Shown here in pieces: positions 35,353 to 47,300 of a stretch of 64,000 bases of DNA. The position numbers and the translations under genes were made by a program. The notes below the pieces were generated by a model. It did no database searches, was not told the DNA's origin, and was given only the letters and a program-made list of their open reading frames with translations. Source of the DNA: Branchiostoma floridae (lineage: Eukaryota; Chordata; Leptocardii; Amphioxiformes; Branchiostomatidae); NCBI RefSeq assembly GCF_000003815.2, contig NC_049981.1:2622498-2686497 (forward strand). The letters run 5' to 3'. Every line of letters starts with the position of its first letter. Within the stretch, counting starts at the first letter, position 1.

Positions 35353-38300
35353 GTGGGTACGGGATCTTGTGCATTATAAGTGCAGATCCTTTTAGTGCAG
35401 TAAGACAGCAACTTTGATTCAGATCAATGCAGCTATATCATTCATTTAGTTTTACAATAGCCGAATTCTGTGAAACAGGGAAAATCAAGCAGTATTTTGG
35501 GGTTCCCAGTTGAAATTCAGAAATGAAAATGCAAGTTCCAGCTCGTGTACATGTGCGTGATGAGTTTAGCTGAGAAAGTTACTGCAAAACTAAAACTGCA
35601 TAGTCCACTGAGAAATTCTGGAAGTATTACATTCAGTTATTTATTTTTATTTTTTATTTATTGAAAATGACAACAAGTCATTAGACTGGGCCAGCCTAGG
35701 CAGTCTATTCAAGCTGATGACGGCTGACCCACAAAGATACAACAAACAAATCTAAATTACACATATGTACATAATAGGCCACATAGGCTACGTAGGCTAT
35801 GAGGAGCAGATGGAAGGTGCTGTAAATCGGTTTGTTGATGTTAAAAATGAATGCAGAGCGTCTGAGAGTTTTTGGTTTGTAGCAGAGTTTTGACCTGGAG
35901 AACCATTAAGGAGGACTCCGGTTGAGAGAGACTGGCCGACAAGTTGGAGCACTGAAGAAGCTAGGGTTTGCCGTGCAGCCGTGTGCAGAGGACAGTGAAG
36001 TAGAAAGTGTGCAACCGTCTCGGACGTAGCACCACAAGCACAGCTCCGGGTTGTGATGTTGAACTTGGCCAACGTAGAGTTGAGCTGACACCAGCCAAGA
36101 CGTAGTCTGGTAGTAAGGATGTTGCTCTGGCGATTTCCAAGTCTACGAAACTTCTGGTGTTGACGGGAAGACAGCATGTGATCTCTGCACTTCTTTTTGA
36201 ACTGGTTGTAAGATGTGGCTTCCTTTACTTCCATGGGAAGACTATTCCAGAGTCGTGTGCTGTAGGGGACAAAACTGTTCTTGTACGTGGTGGTTCGGCA
36301 GTACGGGACTTGTAGATGTGTGTCGTTCCGAAGACGAAGGTGTAGTTGCCGTCGGCTCTCTCTGGTAGTAGGGACTAGTGGCTGGAGATGGGCTGGTACG
36401 GAGCCTGTCACTAGTTTTTGCATGGTAAGTAGTCTGTTGTAGTCTCTTCTGGTTGCGAGACTGTCCCACTCTAGTTCTTCTAGTAGTTTGTCATGAGGGG
36501 TACGTGCCATCGCTCCTGAGACGAGGCGTCCAGCATGGTACTGTACCCTCTCCATGGTCTTGCTCGCAGTGACGCTAATGTTGCTGAAGAGGATGGATGC
36601 GTACTCTAATTTCGTGCGTACAAGAGTGTTATAGGCAAGCTCCAAGGCTTCTCGGGACAGTTTGCGCTGTAGTTTGCTCAGGAGCCCGAGAACCTTTTTC
36701 GACTTACTGGAAACGGTTTCAGCATGTTCTTTCCACCGGAGTGTATAGTGCATGGTGACGCCTAGGTGAGTGTAGGAAGTCACCTGTTCGAGGATTTGAC
36801 CGGCTAGGTAGATGGGGGGTAGTTGGACCTTGCTTTGGTAAGCCTTTATACACATAACTTTGCACTTATCAGGGTGTAGTTCGAGCCCCCAGTCGGAAAA
36901 CCAATCGGAAACAAGACAAAGATCGGCATTAGTTGTGCTGGCAACTTCCTCGGCTGTATGTCCGGAGTTGTACATCGATGTATCGTCAGCAAAACAGTTC
37001 AAACTGGATATCGTCGGCACGTCTTTAATGTCGTTTAGGTAGATCGCAAACAACAGCGGGCCAAGATTCAGTTATGTACACTTTATAGTTACCAGACTTA
37101 CAACAACTTTATTTGCATGAGACCATGCATTGAAGACCAGACCAGAAGCATGGTCTAGTCATATTACAGTAGCCTATGATGAAGAGCTCAGACTAGATTT
37201 TCAAAGCAGCATGGATTGTTACATTCATTTCATTTGCCTTGTCATGCAGAAGTTTGCAATCTCTTACAGAAAACTGCCTTTTTATGATTCATCCTGTTAA
37301 AAGACAAGTGTCGTGTACAATGTAGCTTTTCTGTTTACAATGTAGCTTTTTTTCCACTCTTTCCAGATCTGTCCTCAGCCATAGATGAGAAGACACGCAG
37401 GGTTGAGAGGGGAAGTCGACTGATCACTGTTGTTCCATGGGATACAAAGGTTATTCTACAGGTCAGAACCACAGAACAGTGACATGATCACGTAGCTGAC
37501 CCAGTCAGCACATTGTCAAGTATAGTAACTATGCTAAACCAGACGTTGCCAAGTATAATACTGACACTGAGTGCTTTTTCTGCTTTCATGTATGTCTCTG
37601 TGTATGATAATATTGTGAATGTATGTGCATGAGTGTTTGTGTGTGTGTGTGTGTGTGATTTTGTATTGTGTGTGTGTGTGTGTGTACGTACATTGTATCT
37701 GTGCATGACTCAAAGTCAGTCATGTTTGTGTGTTTGTGTGATTTTGTATGTTTGTATGTGTGTGTGTGTGTGTGTGTGTGCGTACATTGTATCTGCATGT
37801 CTCAAAGTCTCACATGACTGCTTGATTGTGTGTAGTGAATTTGTGTGTGTGTGTGTGTGTGCGTACATTGTATACATGTATGATGTGTGCATGTAAGATT
37901 GTGTGTGTGTATTTGTGTCTGCACATAATTGTGTGTTACTGTTTAAGAATGAACATGTGTGTGTGAGCACATGCACACATGTACATGTACATGTTATTCG
38001 AGGTGTGTGTGTTTGGATTTGTGTTTGTGCATTTATGTGAGATGTGGAATGTGTGAGAGATACACGACTTTGCGTGTTTGGAGTTTCCATATAATATTAT
38101 GATATAAAAACTATTACTTCTGTTGCCATTGACAGATGCCACGGGGTAACCTTGAAACTGTTCACCCCAGAACTCTGGTGTTGGGACTAGTCCAGAAGAT
38201 GATTGACAGGTAAACAGATTGTTTGTCCATTGTCCTGTCATGATTGTTGTTGTTAGCATCCACCGTGCACCAAGACGTCTTGTCTCATTGTTGATACAAG

Positions 38301-41300
38301 TGAGACAGTAATTAGTACATTAAGTCCTTTTCTTTTGTTTAGCAGAATACCATGTTAACATTTCATCATAAATTATGCAAATAACCCAATATTTACATAA
38401 TATATGCACAGTGGTGTAGTAATTAACTCGTCACATTCAAGTATGCCATTCCCACCATTTACCAAAAAGAACTATGGCTTTATATATGGCATTTTTGTAT
38501 TAATTGTGCAAATTAGGGTGTTAATTGCATATCTGATGTTGTTTGGATGTACTAGCCTTTTTTAAATCTTTGTAGCCCTTTTTCAGTAGCAGATGAATAT
38601 CTGAGAATTCCTTAAACTAAAAAGTTTTTTTTTGTTCCTGTTGCAGTCAGCAGTTCCTGGAAGCCTTTCTTGTCATGAGGAAACACAGAGTCAACCTCAA
38701 CTTGCTGTGTGACCTCAACCCTAAGGTTCTTATTTACCCCACAGTCTACGAAACAGGATTTTGTAGTCACTTGAATGTGTATGTCTTGTTGGAGTCTGTC
38801 CACAGTTCCACTATTGGCATTTGAATGTTCGGCATGCTTACCTTAAATGAGTTGAATGGGTCAAAAGTATAGAAGATGTCAGATTCCTAGTACCTACATT
38901 GTAGTTCTTGAGCTCCATGTCATTTTGGGTACAAGCTTTGTGAGTTGGTTGATACTCATAAATCAAATATGACTGAAAATCCATGGAAGAGGCTATAAAC
39001 TTCGTGGGGAGTGTTTTCTGAAGCTTCTGACTCAATGTCATGTCCCTCCCACAGGTGTTCCTGTCCTGTGTACCAGAGATGGTGACTCAGCTGAAGGACA
39101 TCAACTTTATCAACCTGTTCCTCACAGAACTCAGGTGGGGCCAAACTACTCTCATATGATGTCAATGATAAATACATGTTCTGGTACATTTTGTATATGA
39201 ACTCAAGTAATTCATATTTACCTCATTCCCAGAAATCACTAGGTCAGCTATACTCAGTCACCCACTCACTCGTTCACTCAACCACTCAATTCTACTCACT
39301 TACTTGTTGCCTCAGTCACTCAATCCAACTTTCACTCATTTACTCAGTGAAAAGAGAAGAAAAAACACCATAAATTTGAATTCAAATTTGTGTTCAAAAT
39401 CAGTGCAGAAGGCATGCATACTGAAAAAACTTTTTTTTTTAGTTTTAAGATTTTTTTGTTTTAACCCGTGGATTTTTCTGTGACTTGCCCTGAATCAGGC
39501 GTTCACACTTCATTTTGGGTTGCATATGAAACCAAGGTGAAACATAAGAGGTTAGTAGAAATAGCCCCCTGGCTCCCTGGAATGGAACCTGCACCCACCA
39601 GTTCACAACCCAATGCTACGAAAAAGGTTTGGACCCTTTGGAACGGTCAGTTGGTGGCGCTGAACCCCACTGTTACACTACTCGTCCTCAAAGCTTAGAG
39701 CGCAATATTCATGTGTTGCCTTTTACTCACAAGCCGATATGGGAACCTACATGTATGTGAGTAAACTGTAAGAGGCGAAACAGTCCCCTGACTCCTGGGA
39801 ATCAAACACAGGCCCACCTGGTCACAACTCAGCACCTCAAACTGCTACCCTTTGGAATGGTCAGTTGGTGAACCTCACTACTACACATGCAGTGATGTAC
39901 AAATAATGGGAAAAAATTTTTATTTCCCCCTCCAGGGAAGAAGATGTGACAAAAACAATGTACTCAGAGTACTGCTGCAGTCCTGATGGTGAGAACAGCT
40001 GGGATCTACAGGCCAAGTCCAAGATGGATCAAGTCTGTGATGTTGTTAAGGATGCTTTGGAGGGTCTGGACAGTGAAAAGTGTGTAATATGTTCTTTACT
40101 TGTTTAGGCCACACATACACAAATGATATACTATTAGAATTTTAGAAAAGAACACTAAAAGATAAACAAAATCATGTTACTATACATGCTGACATTGTAT
40201 AGAATGCTGTTACAGTATTTACACTGTGTATTCCGTATACGTACCACCAGAGGTACCAGTGCAACCATAATTAGGAAATATGCGATACATATATGTTTAA
40301 GTCACAATACTCATCCCATACTGCAACCTGTTGTATTAGGTAGATAAGTACTATTAGATGCCATTATATACTTTGTATATACAGTTATAAATAGTTGTGC
40401 AGTTAAGTTGTTGTAATATAATAATAGAATGCCCATGGGAGGGCTGAGGTTGAGGTTGCAAAGTACACCATGTTGTAAAAATATCCTTGAAGCAAGGAAG
40501 TAAGTCTTGTGGCTTGGTATGCACAGGTACATGTACATTGGTACTGACCAGAGTTGTTGATGCAGGTACCTTCTTGGGATTCTAACATGTCACATCAGAA
40601 AGGCACAACCAGAACTAGAGGTCTGCTTACAGAAGATCCAGGAAATCTGGGGTAAGTTTCTTAATATGCTTATTGTACAGCTTAGTAACTATGTAATAAT
40701 ACAGTTCCTGAATATGAGAAACTCTCATAAGTATTATGCATTCAACATAGATGTTTGAAATTTCTCAACAACTCAAACACTTTTTTCATGAGCCGTGGTG
40801 CAAAATTCTGAATCGCCTGGCCATTTTTTACTTCCATGCATAACTTTAAGAGTAAAATAAACTTCTGGCCACAGAAATTAAGAACTTACATGGTTAAACC
40901 AACCACTTAAGTGTGATTTGTAATTATAGTAATGGTAATGCTACTAAAGATAATAATGCTACATACATACATACATACAATAATTATTCATACTCTATCT
41001 AGTTGAAGCATTAATAAAGTTCTGCTTCCAGTGCGATCTACCATTCATCATAATAATCATTCATCATCAATAATGCTAATCGTTAAATAATTGGGGGTTA
41101 TGCTAAGATGTACTTACCATCTACAGTATAATCTGAATTATACCTCATACGAGACCTTGTTCGGGAGAGTACCTTATGCAGTAGTTCCACTGCGTGTCGC
41201 TAGGCGGTGCACATATACAAAGAGAAAAACACGCAAAGCACCATGGGACCTTACGTGACGTCACCCCTACATCCTCGCCATTTTGACGAAGTGCGGGTAA

Positions 41301-44300
41301 AGTCTTCCCCTGTGCTGTCCAATATGGGAGGGAAAATGAACAGTTAACAACTGAAATCATTGTTACAAGGGTGGGAAGCATACCCGAACAAGGTCTCGTA
41401 TGAGGTATAATTCAGATTATACTGTAGATGGTAAGTACATCTTAGCATAACCCCCAATTATACCTCATAATACTCGACCTTGTTCGGGAGAGTACCTTAT
41501 GCAGACTCCAGAGCAGTGGACAGCACAGCTTGCCCGTAGGAAGCCTGGTCCGACTCTCTTCTGTAGAACCGCTGGAAGGTTGATTCCCTGGCCCAGTCCG
41601 CAGCCTTCATGATACTGGCCACGCTGACCCCCGCTGCCGCCGCAGCCGAAGTGGACGCCCCTCTTGTCGAGTGAGCTGAGTATGTGTTGACATCTATCCC
41701 AGCTAAAGCCAACACTGACTTAATCCATCTAGCGATGGTATTGGACGCAACTGGTCTATGAGGTCGCTTGTATGAGAGGAATAACCTTTGCTCTCCTTCC
41801 ACCCGAAAAGGTGAAGTACGCCTCAAATATTCCTTAAGGTATACAAAGACACATAACCTCCTGTCCTGCGGAAAGGCTGCCCAAAAACATTTCTTAAAGG
41901 GCCTTTTCTGTCTAGAAGTCTTAAGTAGAGTGGGAACTTTCCACGAAACCCCATCCCTCTGCTTGGACATGTATCTCAAGTCCAGTGAAGCCAAAGTCTG
42001 ACCTCTGTCAGGTGAAACCAAGGCTGCTAGAGACACCAACTTTAGGGTCAGTTGCTTCAAGCTAAGACTATTAGCTGGACAAAGGTGCATCAAGTACATC
42101 AGAACCCTAGAAACATCCCATTGTTCAACATATCTAGGACATGGGGGACGTCGATGAAACACACCCTTCAACAGCTTAGTCACTAGCGGATGACTACCAA
42201 CACTATACTTGTCAACTGGAAGGTGGACTGAGGAGATGGCAGAACGAGCCACGCCAATAGACCTATACTCGTAACCTTTGTCAAAAAGTCCTGCCAAATA
42301 CTCAACAACACTCTCTATAGAGCCTGAAACGGGATCGAGACCCCTGCGATCACACCAGCTACACCATTGTCCCCAAGCGGACTGATACTGGCGAGATGTG
42401 CTATCTCTCCATGCTGACAAGATGAGCTCCGAAGCCCCTTTTGAAAGGCCTCGACCCTCCAATTGACGCCTGATATTGGCCACACGGCTAGTCTTAGACC
42501 TGGTAACAACGGGTGAGGTTCTCCGTTGTGTGGTAGACATAGCAGATCCCGACTCCGTGGAAGGAGAGTCGGAGTGTCGAACAACATGTCCAGGAGTTTG
42601 GGAAACCATGCCTGAGACCTCCAGAGAGGCGCTACCAGTAACACCGTCGCATGATCTGTCTGAATCTTCCTCAGAACTCTGAACAGTAGACCGAACGGGG
42701 GAAAGGCATACGCCAGACCGAGGTGCCCCCAGTGCAAGTCTAACGCATTCACTGCCCATGCCATGGGATCGGGATGCCACGCCACATATCTCTGCAGCTG
42801 AGCATTCAGGCGTGACGCAAACAAATCTACTGAGAGTACGTTGCCTGTCTGAGCGTTTACCTTCAGAAACACTGACCTGTTCAGTTGCCACTCTGTTTTG
42901 TCTTGGAAGATTCGCGAACACGAATCTGCTACAACGTTGGTTCGACCTGGCAGGTGTCGTGCGGACAGAACTACACCTTTCTGTAACGCCCAGTCCCACA
43001 TCTCCAGGGCTAGGGCCGCCAGTGTTGGGGACTTTGTGCCCCCCAGACAGTTTATATAGGCTACAGCCGTAACGCTGTCTAGCTTCAATAGAATATGATG
43101 ATTTTGTTTTGTTGCGAAGCACTTGAGGCCTAGGAAGGCCGCCTTCAGTTCTAACCAATTTATGTGCTCCTGCGCTTCCGCGGGAGACCACCGACCCCCT
43201 GTCTTTTGGTCGCCGCAACACGCTCCCCAACCCAGTAGGGATGCGTCTGAGAAAATAGTCAAGTCTGTCGGGACGAACACTCTTCGTCCGTTTACCCTTC
43301 GCACATGCGTGACCCACCATTGAAGGTCGCATGCCGCTGTCAAAGTCAGTCTTATTACAGAGTCGAACGACCCTGTCCTTTCCATAGTCTCGTTTAGTAA
43401 GGCCTGTAAGGCCCTGTAGTGTAGGGGCGCTGGCAAAATCGCGTGCCTCGTGGACTCCAGCAGACCTATGACACTGGCTAGATCCCTTGCCGAAAGGGTT
43501 TGTTGAGAAAGACGAACCAGACAAGTCTGCTCGACTTTCAGTACTTTCTTCTCTGGTAGGAAAATGGTCATAGTTCGAGAATCCAATATGAAACCTAGAA
43601 AGGTTACCACCTGAGAGGGCACTAGTTGAGACTTTTCTAGGTTTAAGACAAACCCTAGGCTTTCTAGCAGCTCCCTTGCTACTGCGATGTCTTTTAGACA
43701 CTGCTCCTCTGACCTTGCCAGAATTAGAATGTCGTCTAGATAAATCACCAAGATTAACCCTTGTTTCCTCAAAATCGCCACCACTGGGCGCAACACTTTC
43801 GTAAACACACGAGGAGAAGAGGTGAGTCCGAACGGGAGAACTTGGAACTCCCAGAGACTTCCTCGCCACGAAAATCTCAGAAACTTTCGGTCTTGGTGCC
43901 AAATTCCAGATTTAGGCTCTCAAACTTGCAGTGATGCTTTTGAACATGTTCGTTTAGATATTTCAAGTTTATGACTGGACGCATTGCTCCTGATGCCTTT
44001 GGTACTAGAAAAATAGTTGACACGTATTGGCCTACACATGGTTCTACTTGTAACACTGCTCCTTTCTCTACCATACTCTGAACTTCCTCGTCTACTAGTT
44101 TGGCCATGTCGGCCTTTCTTATTTGAGTCACTGGCTGAACAAACTGAAAAGGAGTGGACTCCCACTCTATCTGATAACCTCGAACGGTCTGTAGGACCCA
44201 CTTGTCGCTTGTCATCCTCTCCCAATTCCGAACAAAAAGAGACGTTCTCCCCGCAGGGCGGAGAGGAGAAAAACTTAAAAGAAAAGTTTGCACACGAGGG

Positions 44301-47300
44301 AGAGCTAGAGCTTTGTTTACTGGCTTTTGGGAAACTTCGTCCCTGGCTTGTGAAACCCCGACCCTTTGCTGGGTCCGGGTCCAAACCCAAACTTCGACCT
44401 ATAGTTCCCTCCGGAACGAAATGCATTCAATTTACCTAAGGAATACCTGCTATTAGTATTACTGGTCCAAGAGTAGCGAGGATTATTGCCACGAAAACCA
44501 TAAGTAGGCTTAGCCTTAGAAGAAAAAGCCATTGGGTAGGCCTTGTTCAAGGTACGTCTAGCCTGGTCAAGGGTAGACAGTTTCTCCACAAAGGTATTAC
44601 CAAATAAATCCGGAGAGGTACCAGTAGGTAAACTTGAGGTTATCATCTTCTTCACCTCAGGTTTCATATCTTTACCACAGAACTCCCTACGTGTCTGAGT
44701 TAGCATGTAGGAGGCTGTGCCTAAAAATAGTAAGGTATTCTCTATGGTCTTACAAACTGCCTCCGGACTAAGTGGCAAATCTGAACCCTTTACTGAGGTC
44801 AGCAATTCGACCAAAGGGTGAGCATCAAAGAGCAACTTCTCATGACAATCCCGCAGGGACTTGTCACTACTAGCTGTCCCCGACTGAAGCAAAGAATTCA
44901 CAATGCTATCCAACTGTGGGACCTTGAGTATAAACTCTAAATTCGAAGGAGTAGGAAGAGCTTCCATCCTCTCCTTACAATCATTAAATGACAGCTTATT
45001 GGTGAAAGCATCAGCCACAAACTTTCTAACATGCTCGGGAACTTCACTCTTATCTGTCTCAAAAGGATTGTCATATTCAAACGACATACCTTCGTCTTTT
45101 TCAGACTCGGAGGAGTCGGCCTCCTCGGAACACTCCCCATCCTCCAAATTTCCCGGCTGCTTTCGCCCGGAACCAACCACGCCGGTTCGGCTGGTTGACG
45201 CTGCTACACTCGGAGTGGACTCCTGTGTAGTCAAATTTTTGCGTAGCCACTGCAAAAACCCGGCAGCATCAAAGCCAGGTGGAAAGGGGAAGGGACTCTC
45301 CGTTCCGTTGAGCTCGACCTCCTTGTCATGGGCCTCTGGGTCCAACACGGGCATGGTAGGGGATTTTTCACCCTCCCCATGCGGGACATGTGGGGACTTG
45401 CTCCGCCGAGCACTGTCGTCCCCTTCCACCGAAGACCCATCGCCTTCTCGGCCCTCCTTGGCCAAATTCTCCCGTGCATGCTGCGCCGGCAAGCCTCGAG
45501 CGCTAAGCTCTGCCGCCAAAGCCAAATATTTTTTCGGGCGTTCGTCCGGTGACGTGCCACGCTTCCGACCTGAGTTTTCACCCTTGTCGGAGTCCGAAGC
45601 CAAATGCTTCTTCTTTTCCTTCTTCTTGCCTCCTTCTGGCATGTTAAGCACCGAAAAAGGTGCCAAATAGACGAAAAAACGCGAAAAAACGGCGCAGCTA
45701 GGAGCTTGAAACAAAAGCACCCGCCGACGCAACACGCACAAGGAAAAATGGCGAGGATGTAGGGGTGACGTCACGTAAGGTCCCATGGTGCTTTGCGTGT
45801 TTTTCTCTTTGTATATGTGCACCGCCTAGCGACACGCAGTGGAACTACTGCATAAGGTACTCTCCCGAACAAGGTCGAGTATTATGAGGTATAATAGCAA
45901 AGTAATAAGTTAAAGAGACCAGATCAAACAAAATTTTCTGTTTGGTCCTACTAATATTTTAATGATAATAATTGGCCTGTATTCATTTCATTCTGACAAT
46001 TGAATATTTGCAGACACTCCTCCCCAAAGCCGGGATGGCGTGAGTGCAGAGGAGGCCCTGAACTATGTCCTACTCCTGGTGGATGTGAACGAGCTGTTCA
46101 ACGTGGCACTGGGCACATACAACCTTAGACTTGTACTCATGGTGGCCGAGAAGTCACAAAAGGTTTGCTTATTGTTGTTGTTTTATCTTATTTGCTTTCA
46201 GATGAGGACAATGTGGCAATGCATTAAAGTCAGTAAGTTCTTAGCTTAAAATGTTGTCCCATAGTCTTAGTGAGGCCGTAGGGGCAGTGGGTTGTTAACC
46301 AGTGTGTCTAGAGCACAGCATTGAAAGGTGGAGCCCATCACTCTCCTTCCACCATCATTATACCGAGAATCCCAACTGAAGTCTTACACCTCGGTGGAGT
46401 GAGAAAAGTGATTATATTAGAAGCATTTCAGAAGGGCACAAGGTTGGTAGCATGACAGCATTCAAGCCTGGGACCTCTGAATTCTAATGGCAAAGTGCCA
46501 GTTATGCAGTTATGCCACACAAGCCCACTCTAGTTCCTTTAGACTCTCAGTCAGAAGTCATACATTAGCAATTACGTTGTACGTAAAACAAGGAAGTTAA
46601 AAAACCATGCGGCCAATCAGATCTCCATTATTATTTATGAATTGTATGAACAGCAAGCTCAACAGTTACACAGACCAAAGTACACATCTCGAACAGGCCA
46701 ACGAACGTTTGCTTTCAGAGCGGTTTCTATCTACAATTCCCTTAAACCAACAACAACTTCACAAACCACTCTGAATTCATTCAAGCGAGCTTTACAATCT
46801 GACCTCTGACCCCTCTGACCAACGACCTCGAATCTGGTTTGAAAATTAGCTTGATTCCGTTTATTTATGTACTGTTATGTTCTATTCATATGATTATTGT
46901 TGTGATGAGTTTTGTAATTAATGACTTTGAGTTGTTATTATTTGGGCTAATCGCATTTAAGTTATTATCCATATTTTGATTTAGTCACGTTTTATGTTAT
47001 ATGATTATTGTTATCTTTATGTTTATGTCCATTATGTTCATTTGGGCTCCCTTGGAAATCAGTTTTATCAAAACTGTAGGGACTACCCTGAAAGATTGAT
47101 AAATAAATAAATAAATAAATTGTATTAATTGTCTTTATCACCTCCATAAAGATGGAGGTATAGTTTTGCTGGGCATGTGTATATGCATATGCATGTGTCC
47201 AGTGCTATATCTCCAGAATTCAAGTGATTGCAATGATACATTGTACATGTATTTGGTACGTGGGTTGCTGACCTGACTGTCAGGTTCCATTTTAGGGACC

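Larger units (their letters stand above)
41089..45895 (-). mobile_element. DIRS-type tyrosine-recombinase retrotransposon
   Basis: Inverted terminal repeats of about 150 bp lie at 41137-41284 and 45745-45895. Left of the former is an extension (41089-41136), and between the recombinase stop and the left repeat an internal complementary region (about 41382-41505) reproduces the complement of both termini joined head to tail, the hallmark of DIRS elements. On the minus strand the order is gag-like, reverse transcriptase/RNase H, tyrosine recombinase. No target duplication is expected. It sits in ELP1 intron 24, opposite to the gene. The reverse transcriptase carries a deletion, so this copy is defective. 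Confidence 0.93.

Noticed and set aside
44903..45670. 255-codon plus-strand frame
   Set aside because: It is antisense to the DIRS gag-like frame, has no similarity, and its composition mirrors the coding strand.
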